Below are positions 58,850 to 64,000 of a stretch of 64,000 nt of DNA, piece after piece (position 1 is the stretch's first letter; each line of letters begins with the position of its first letter). The translations under genes and the position numbers were made by a program. Source of the DNA: JANNPJ01 sp965200525 (GTDB lineage Bacteria > Actinomycetota > Actinomycetes > Actinomycetales > Kineosporiaceae); assembly GCA_965200525.1 (NCBI GenBank), contig OZ241368.1:2170001-2234000 (forward strand). The letters run 5' to 3'. The notes beneath the pieces were generated by a model, which did not search any database, was not told where the DNA came from, and worked only from the letters and a program-made list of their open reading frames with translations.

Positions 58850-59218
58850 TCAGGCCGACGGCACCCGGTCGAGGAAGCCGAACACCTCGGCCAGCCGGCC
58901 GTCCTGATCGGTGATCGCGACGTCGAAGCCCGCGATCGGCGCCTCGGCCGCCTGCTCGGGCCCCAGCTCCCAGCTGAACCGGGCCTGGTCGTGGTGCCCG
59001 TCGACCGGGCCGGCCAGGCGGAACCGGAATCCCGGAAACTGGCTCTGGACCTCGGCGATGGTGGCCGCGATGGCCTCCCGACCCTCGGCCGCGCCGAGCG
59101 GGTCGACGTACCGGGCGTCCTCGGCGTAGAGCTGCTCGACCGCCTGGGCCCGGGCGGTGGGGTCGGTCTCGTTCCAGGTGCTGATGTAGCGCTGGGCCAG
59201 TTCGTCGTACGTGCTCAT
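58850..59218 (-). CDS. SnoaL/NTF2-like protein
   Basis: 122-aa single-domain protein: YDELAQRYISTWNETDPTARAQAVEQLYAEDARYVDP and IAGFDVAITDQDGRLAEVFGFLDRVP. Divergent from the XRE regulator across 132 bp that contains a perfect palindrome, so likely its target. Confidence 0.82.
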   Translation of the reverse strand: MSTYDELAQRYISTWNETDPTARAQAVEQLYAEDARYVDPLGAAEGREAIAATIAEVQSQFPGFRFRLAGPVDGHHDQARFSWELGPEQAAEAPIAGFDVAITDQDGRLAEVFGFLDRVPSA

Positions 59219-59299
59219 GATGAGTCCCTCTCGACCGGGCCCGGGCCGGTCGCCCGGGCTGATTCCAGAAGCTTCGCCGCGGGCCGGTAGGGCTGTCGA

Positions 59300-59314
59300 T
59301 TACCTGCCAGGTAA
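59300..59314. promoter_or_regulatory. Perfect 15-bp palindrome, operator of the XRE regulator
   Basis: TTACCTG-C-CAGGTAA between divergent snoaL-like and XRE genes, 37 bp before the XRE start. Confidence 0.6.
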
Positions 59315-59338
59315 GCGCGCGACCGCCCGGGCCGGGGT

Positions 59339-59344
59339 TAGGGT
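59339..59344 (+). promoter_or_regulatory. -10 box of the XRE regulator promoter (leaderless)
   Basis: TAGGGT, six bases, then GTG 59351. Confidence 0.42.
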
Positions 59345-59350
59345 CGCGGG

Positions 59351-60151
59351 GTGAACCAGTCCGTGGGTCAACCGGTCGGGGCGCTGCTGCGGGGCTGGCG
59401 CGAGCGCCGCCGGCTGAGCCAGCTGGACCTGGCCCTGCAGGCCGGGGTGTCGGCCCGGCACGTCAGCTTCGTCGAGACCGGCCGGGCCCGGCCGAGTCGA
59501 GACATGGTGCTGCGGCTGGCCGAGGAGCTGAACGTTCCTCTGCGAGAACGCAACCCGATGCTGGTGGCGGCCGGCTTCGCCCCCGCCTACCCGGCCCGCA
59601 CGCTGGCCGACGACGACATGGCCCCGGTCCGGGCCGCCCTCGACCTGATCCTGCGCGGCTACCAGCCCTACCCGGCGCTGGCCGTGGACCGCGGCTGGAA
59701 CCTGGTCGCGGCCAACCCCAGTGTCGGCCTGCTGATCTCGGCCGCGGCCCCCGACCTGCTCGAGCCACCGGTGAACGTGCTGCGTCTGAGCCTGCACCCG
59801 CGCGGGCTGGCCGGGCAGATCCGCAACCTGGCTCAGTGGCGGGGGCACCTGCTCGACCGGCTGGCCCGCGAGGTCGCCCTGACCGGAGACGGCGAACTGG
59901 CCGGCCTGCACCGCGAGCTGCTCGGCTATCCGGGCGGGACGGACGTCGAGCCGGGCCCGGGCGCCGAGCTGGCCGTGCCGCTGCGGCTCGCGGTCGACGG
60001 CTGGGAGCTGGCCTTCCTGAGCACGGTCACCACGTTCGGGACGGCGATCGACGTCACCCTGGCCGAGCTCAGCATCGAGGCGTTCCTGCCCGCCGACGGC
60101 GCGACCGCCGACGCCCTGGCCGCCCTGAGCACGCCGGCCGCCGCCGGCTGA
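59351..60151 (+). CDS. XRE-family regulator with MmyB-like domain
   Basis: 266 aa. HTH at 8-60 (LLRGWRERRRLSQLDLALQAGVSARHVSFVETGRARPS), then an MmyB-like ligand domain (YPALAVDRGWNLVAANPSVGLL). Controls the divergent SnoaL-like gene through the palindrome at 59300 (inferred). Confidence 0.9.
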   Translation: MNQSVGQPVGALLRGWRERRRLSQLDLALQAGVSARHVSFVETGRARPSRDMVLRLAEELNVPLRERNPMLVAAGFAPAYPARTLADDDMAPVRAALDLILRGYQPYPALAVDRGWNLVAANPSVGLLISAAAPDLLEPPVNVLRLSLHPRGLAGQIRNLAQWRGHLLDRLAREVALTGDGELAGLHRELLGYPGGTDVEPGPGAELAVPLRLAVDGWELAFLSTVTTFGTAIDVTLAELSIEAFLPADGATADALAALSTPAAAG

Positions 60152-60198
60152 ACGGCGTGTCGCCGCTTGATTTCCCGCCGTTCGAGCCCGGTCCTGCT

Positions 60199-60204
60199 CA
60201 TACT
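60199..60204 (+). promoter_or_regulatory. -10 box of the ImmA cassette (leaderless)
   Basis: CATACT, seven bases before ATG 60212; no SD. Confidence 0.4.
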
Positions 60205-60211
60205 TGTTCCC

Positions 60212-60916
60212 ATGAACGACGATCGCGCGGCCCAGGAGCTGCTCAGCCTGGTCACCGAGCAGTGGCGGCAGGCCGGAGTGCTCGACGTCCTGTGCGAACT
60301 GGTCCGGGAGGTCTGGCGAACCGATCTCGACCGCTACGAGCCCGACCTCGGGGACGACGCGACCAGCCTCGGCGTGCAGGCCAGCCGCAACCTGTGCAAC
60401 CTGGCCGTGGCCCGGCTGCGCGGCGTGCCGGGGGTGAACGCCCAGAACAAGAAGACCCTGGAGATCGCGTTCGGCGGCCGGGTGCTGCACGCCGGCAAGG
60501 CCCCGTCGGACGCCGCCGACTGGAGCGTCGACCACCTCGACTGGGCCGAGAGCGACGTGCGCGAGAGCGCCGCCGCCGCCAACTCGGCCGCCTACCAGCC
60601 CACCGAGGGCACCCTGTTCGAAGATCTGGAGCCGATCGCGGGCCAGCGGATCAATCCCGACGGCCTGCGCCACCTGCACCTCACCTGGCAGGGCTTCCCC
60701 GACGGCGGCACCCGCACCTGGCTCGGCTTCCCCCAGCTCGGGCTGCGGCCCTGGTACGCCGCCGACCTCGTCGACGACGCCGCGAGCACCCACCTGAGCA
60801 GCGACGACGAGACGGCGGTGCTGACGGCCCCGCCGTCGCCGGACTTCGACGCCCTCGGCGAGCCCGACGTCCCCGTGGTCCGCCGCCGGACCAGGCGCCG
60901 ACAGCTTGGAGCATGA
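60212..60916 (+). CDS. Uncharacterised protein, first gene of the ImmA cassette
   Basis: 234 aa, soluble, acidic, no signal peptide and no domain I recognise. N-terminal helical half (AAQELLSLVTEQWRQAGVLDVLCELVREVW), then a segment rich in Trp and Gly (LHLTWQGFPDGGTRTWLGFP) and a basic C-terminus VVRRRTRRRQLGA. Its TGA overlaps the ATG of the XRE-ImmA gene (ATGA), so the two are translated together. Could be a substrate, partner or antitoxin of the protease. Function unknown. Confidence 0.65.
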   Translation: MNDDRAAQELLSLVTEQWRQAGVLDVLCELVREVWRTDLDRYEPDLGDDATSLGVQASRNLCNLAVARLRGVPGVNAQNKKTLEIAFGGRVLHAGKAPSDAADWSVDHLDWAESDVRESAAAANSAAYQPTEGTLFEDLEPIAGQRINPDGLRHLHLTWQGFPDGGTRTWLGFPQLGLRPWYAADLVDDAASTHLSSDDETAVLTAPPSPDFDALGEPDVPVVRRRTRRRQLGA

Positions 60917-62100
60917 ACGCCCCGATCGACCTGCAGGCGGCCCGGTTACGGGCCGACCGCCGCCGGGCCGCCACCGATCGCCGGGCCGCCGGGGTCGCGA
61001 TCGACTTCGATCCGGCCCGGCTGGCCCTGGCCCGCCGGCTGGCCGGGATGCGCCGCACCACGCTGGCCGCCGCCCTGCAGGTGACCCCGGCCGCCGTCAC
61101 CCAGTACGAGAAGGGCCAGGCCAAGCCGACCCTGCCGATCGTCGACCGGCTGGCCGACACGCTCGGCGTGGCCCAGGAGTTTTTTCGGGCCGGCCATCCG
61201 GTGCCGTCGCTGACCGCGGCCGGGGCCCACTTCCGGAGCCTGCGCTCGACCAGCGCGCTGGAACGCGAGCGGGCCCTGGCGTTCGCCGAACTGGCGCTGG
61301 CCGTTTTCATGGCGGTCGAGCAGCACGTCAGCCTGCCGGCCCCGCGGCTGCCCGAGCTCGAGCTGCCGGCCGAGCTGACCACCGCCGACGCCATCCGCCT
61401 GGCCGGGCAGGCCCGGCAGCAGCTGGGGCTCACCGCCGGGCCGGTGCCGAACATGGTCCGGCTGCTGGAGGCGCACGGGGTGGCCGTGGTCCGGCTCGAT
61501 CAGGACGACGTCCGCCGGGTCGACGCCTTCAGCCATCACGGGCACCGGCCGATCGTGCTGCTCAACCCGGCCAAGCAGGACAAGGCCCGGAGCCGGTTCG
61601 ACGCCGCCCACGAGCTCGGCCACCTGCTGATGCACCACGACACCGAGCCCGGCGGCCGGCTGGTCGAGCAGCAGGCTCAGGCGTTCGCGGCCGAGTTCCT
61701 GGCCCCGACCGCCGAACTTGCCCCCAACCTGCCCGATCGGCTCGACTGGGTAGCCCTGCACAGCCTGAAGCGGCGCTGGGGCATCAGCCTGAGCGCGTTG
61801 CTGGTCCGGGCCCACGCCCTGGGCAAGCTGACCGACGGCGGCTATCAGCGCGGGTTGCGTCAGCTCGCCGCCTGGGGTTTTCCCGAGCGGGGGCCGCTGG
61901 GGCCGCTGGAGGCTCCGGTGCTGCTGTCCCGGGCCCTCGGCCTGCTCGGCGATCTCGGTGGCCCGGCCGGCGACGACGTCCTCCACGAGGTGGCTCTGGA
62001 CGCCGGCCTGCCGGTGACGGCGGTGCGCCGGATTGTCCGGGCGGCCGGCGCCACGGACGAGCGACCGGCGGTGATCCTCAGCCTGCCGCAGCCGTTTTGA
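60913..62100 (+). CDS. XRE HTH - ImmA/IrrE metallopeptidase fusion
   Basis: 395 aa. N-terminal HTH (LALARRLAGMRRTTLAAALQVTPAAVTQYEKGQAKPTLP, about 36-75) and an ImmA/IrrE-type (M78) zinc peptidase domain with FDAAHELGHLLMHHD, where HELGH is the zinc motif, at about residues 230-245. In ICEBs1 and Deinococcus, related proteases cleave a repressor; here HTH and protease are one chain (COG2856 architecture). Coupled to the upstream unknown protein. Confidence 0.9.
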   Translation: MNAPIDLQAARLRADRRRAATDRRAAGVAIDFDPARLALARRLAGMRRTTLAAALQVTPAAVTQYEKGQAKPTLPIVDRLADTLGVAQEFFRAGHPVPSLTAAGAHFRSLRSTSALERERALAFAELALAVFMAVEQHVSLPAPRLPELELPAELTTADAIRLAGQARQQLGLTAGPVPNMVRLLEAHGVAVVRLDQDDVRRVDAFSHHGHRPIVLLNPAKQDKARSRFDAAHELGHLLMHHDTEPGGRLVEQQAQAFAAEFLAPTAELAPNLPDRLDWVALHSLKRRWGISLSALLVRAHALGKLTDGGYQRGLRQLAAWGFPERGPLGPLEAPVLLSRALGLLGDLGGPAGDDVLHEVALDAGLPVTAVRRIVRAAGATDERPAVILSLPQPF

Positions 62101-62135
62101 GGTTCGAGAACAACTGATTCGAGGGGGGTTTCGAG

Positions 62136-62780
62136 GTGCAGGCTCAGCCTGAGACGGGTTCGATCTGTGGCATCAGCGGGTGCGGCGAGGCCGCGGTGGG
62201 GGTCTGCCGGCGGTGCGCTCGCGACTTCGGTGCCCGGCACCGGTACGTCGGGCCGGGCGGGGCGGCCGTGCTCGACCTCTGTACCGAGTGCGGGGTGGCC
62301 GAGGCCGAGAGCCGGGCCCATGCCGGGCGGCGGCGCCCCGAAGCGCTGGCCGGTATCCGGGCCACCGCCAGAACGCTGGTGAGCGAAGGTTTTGAGCCGA
62401 CCGAGGCGTTCGTCTGGAGCTACCGGACCGACTCGACCTGGTGGGCCTTCGGCGAGTTCGGCCGACGGCGGGTGGCGGTGCCCGAGCGGTTCGGCTGGCC
62501 GGTCGGCGACTACCCGTGGCCGGGGCGGGTCGACGACGCCACTCGGGGCACGTCCAGCAGCGAGGTTTTCGTCCGCCCCACCTACGTGGATCCGACCGGC
62601 GAGATCGCCCCGCTCGAAGCGACCCGAGCCTCGATCCTGGACGGCGAAGCGTTCTCCGACGAGATGTGCGCCGAGATCGCCGCCACCATGACAACTCTTC
62701 TACATACCGCCCGCGAGCAGGCTCGGCAAACGCAGCCGAACACCGACCGGCCCGACCGTCCGGCCCCCGGCGATCTCTGA
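62136..62780 (+). CDS. Zn-ribbon-like uncharacterised protein
   Basis: 214 aa. The N-terminal 50 residues contain six Cys and a His (CGISGC, CRRC, CTEC), likely binding one or two zincs, followed by an unrecognised domain with FVWSYRTDSTWWAFGEFGRR. GTG 62136 has GAGGGGG upstream. Lies 35 bp after the XRE-ImmA gene, same direction; may belong to the same cassette. Confidence 0.65.
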   Translation: MQAQPETGSICGISGCGEAAVGVCRRCARDFGARHRYVGPGGAAVLDLCTECGVAEAESRAHAGRRRPEALAGIRATARTLVSEGFEPTEAFVWSYRTDSTWWAFGEFGRRRVAVPERFGWPVGDYPWPGRVDDATRGTSSSEVFVRPTYVDPTGEIAPLEATRASILDGEAFSDEMCAEIAATMTTLLHTAREQARQTQPNTDRPDRPAPGDL

Positions 62781-62853
62781 TTGCAGCCCCTTCCGGCCGG
62801 GTTTATACCTGATCAGGCCAGGCCCGAACAGGGTTCTACCGCAGTCCGGCGGG

Positions 62854-62873
62854 GTCGTGACGTGCCTCACGAC
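62854..62873. promoter_or_regulatory. CRP/GlxR-like site upstream of the symporter gene
   Basis: GTCGTGA-N6-TCACGAC, a perfect 7-bp inverted repeat with the GTGA-N6-TCAC core of CRP-family sites, 33 bp before the symporter start. Confidence 0.5.
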
Positions 62874-62905
62874 TCAGCCGGGCTGCGCCGTGATGAGGAG
62901 TCGGT

Positions 62906-64000
62906 GTGGACTCGAACGTACTCAGGCTGGATGCCAGCTGGCTCGACTACCTGATCCTGGCGATGTACTTCGTCGTCGTCATCGGGATCGGCGTGATCGC
63001 CCGCCGGCAGGTGTCGAGCAGTATCGACTTCTTCCTCTCGGGCCGGTCGCTGCCGGCCTGGGTCACCGGCCTGGCCTTCATCTCGGCCAATCTCGGTGCG
63101 ATCGAGATCATGGGCATGTCGGCCAACGGCGCCCAGTACGGCCTGCCCACGATGCACTACTTCTGGATCGGCGCCGTACCGGCCATGCTGTTCCTCGGCG
63201 TGGTCATGATGCCGTTCTACTACGGCTCGAAAGTGCGCAGCGTGCCGGAGTTCATGCTGCGGAGGTTCGGGCCCACCGCCCACCTGGTGAACGCGCTGAG
63301 CTTCGCTTTGGCCCAGATCCTGATCGCCGGCGTCAACCTGTACCTGCTCGGCACCATCGTGAACGCCCTGCTGGGCTGGCCGTTGTGGATCTCGCTGATC
63401 GCCGCCGCGGCCATCGTGCTGACGTACACCCTGCTCGGTGGCCTGTCGGCGGCGATCTACAACGAGGTGCTGCAGTTCTTCGTCATCGTGGCCGCCCTGC
63501 TGCCGCTGACCCTGGCCGGGCTGCACAAGGTCGGCGGCTGGGAGGGGCTGAAGGCGAAGGTCTCGGCCAGCCCGGGCGGCTCCGAGCAGCTGCACTCCTG
63601 GCCCGGTAACGAGCTGTCCGGCTTCTCCAACAACTGGCTCTCGGTGATCGGCATCGTGTTCGGCCTGGGCTTCGTGCTCTCGTTCGGTTACTGGACGACG
63701 AACTTCGTCGAGGTGCAGCGAGCGATGGCGTCCAAGAGCATGTCGGCGGCCCGGCGGACCCCGATCATCGGCGCCTTCCCCAAGCTGTTCATCCCGTTCA
63801 TCGTCGTCATCCCGGGCATGATCGCCGCCGTCCAGGTCAGCGAGCTGGTCAAGTACAAGGCGGCCGGCGGCAAGGGCGGTGACGTCACCTACAACGACGC
63901 CCTGCTGCTGCTGATGCGCGACCTGCTGCCGAACGGCCTGCTGGGGCTGGCCATCACCGGCCTGCTGGCCGCGTTCATGGCCGGCATGGCCGCCAACATC
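62906..64000 (+). CDS. Sodium:solute symporter (3' partial)
   Basis: 365 codons visible to the window end; the gene is truncated. SSS-family Na+-coupled transporter: SIDFFLSGRSLPAWVTGLAFISANLGAIEIMGMSANGAQYGL and LGGLSAAIYNEVLQFFVIV are typical of the SglT/PutP fold, with about nine helices present. Start GTG 62906 has GAGGAG 5 nt upstream. Substrate may be a sugar or amino acid; the CRP-like site suggests a carbon source. Confidence 0.9.
   Translation, partial: MDSNVLRLDASWLDYLILAMYFVVVIGIGVIARRQVSSSIDFFLSGRSLPAWVTGLAFISANLGAIEIMGMSANGAQYGLPTMHYFWIGAVPAMLFLGVVMMPFYYGSKVRSVPEFMLRRFGPTAHLVNALSFALAQILIAGVNLYLLGTIVNALLGWPLWISLIAAAAIVLTYTLLGGLSAAIYNEVLQFFVIVAALLPLTLAGLHKVGGWEGLKAKVSASPGGSEQLHSWPGNELSGFSNNWLSVIGIVFGLGFVLSFGYWTTNFVEVQRAMASKSMSAARRTPIIGAFPKLFIPFIVVIPGMIAAVQVSELVKYKAAGGKGGDVTYNDALLLLMRDLLPNGLLGLAITGLLAAFMAGMAANI

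Overview
The window is a very GC-rich chromosomal segment, densely packed with genes. GTG starts are frequent, 4-nt stop/start overlaps are common, and many genes lie directly behind a TANNNT box with no Shine-Dalgarno (SD) sequence. Together with DrrAB-like ABC exporters, paired ECF sigma/anti-sigma genes, a secreted multi-module glucanase, an expansin and a SAM-IV riboswitch, this indicates an actinobacterium. The MCP and the c-di-GMP protein suggest a motile, soil- or plant-associated polymer degrader; genus and family cannot be read from the sequence. No rRNA, tRNA, IS element, prophage or CRISPR array was seen. Layout: 1-3.6 kb, ABC exporter (5' end outside the window) with a NarL-type two-component pair. 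3.6-10.5 kb, 2,2-dialkylglycine decarboxylase, a DUF6817 protein, TrmB, an NTF2-like protein, a secreted matrixin-like protease, a GGDEF/EAL protein and MsrA. 10.6-16.9 kb, a DUF429-RelA/SpoT fusion, an SDR with a divergent XRE regulator, and a ribosome-protection-type GTPase behind a short upstream ORF. 17-21.3 kb, GH87-type alpha-1,3-glucanase with a LacI regulator and matching operator-like sites before both genes. 21.5-25.8 kb, zwf, a Ser/Thr kinase and an LLM flavin oxidoreductase. 26-28.3 kb, a two-gene methyl-transfer operon (covalent-FAD amine oxidase plus BHMT-like methyltransferase). 28.5-31.8 kb, an SDR, a GST-C-like protein under a SAM-IV riboswitch, and a YcnI copper pair. 31.9-34.6 kb, ECF sigma factor, PKD membrane protein, proline-rich secreted peptide and L,D-transpeptidase, a cell-envelope cluster. 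34.7-40.8 kb, GT-C glycosyltransferase, OmpR/HK pair, membrane protein and MCP. 40.9-50.8 kb, LLM-hemerythrin fusion, PH protein, arylamine N-acetyltransferase, YrdC-like protein, proline dehydrogenase, ECF/anti-sigma pair, lipoprotein, ACR3-like transporter, VOC protein and ADP-ribosylglycohydrolase. 50.8-56.3 kb, a TetR-controlled DrrAB exporter and a MarR-controlled DHA2 exporter. 56.5-62.8 kb, expansin plus coupled membrane protein, isochorismatase, SnoaL/XRE pair and a cassette of unknown protein, XRE-ImmA protease and Zn-ribbon protein. 62.9 kb to the end, a truncated sodium:solute symporter. How the genes connect: several units look like sense-and-export modules. The carbon genes (GH87/LacI, expansin, sodium symporter with a CRP-like site) fit growth on polysaccharides. 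The most unusual items are the DUF429-RelA/SpoT fusion with a Glu-to-Ser change in its QIRT motif, the SAM-IV riboswitch on a stand-alone GST-C gene, and the ImmA-protease cassette at 60.2-62.8 kb. Short tandem duplications at or just after stop codons recur across the window.
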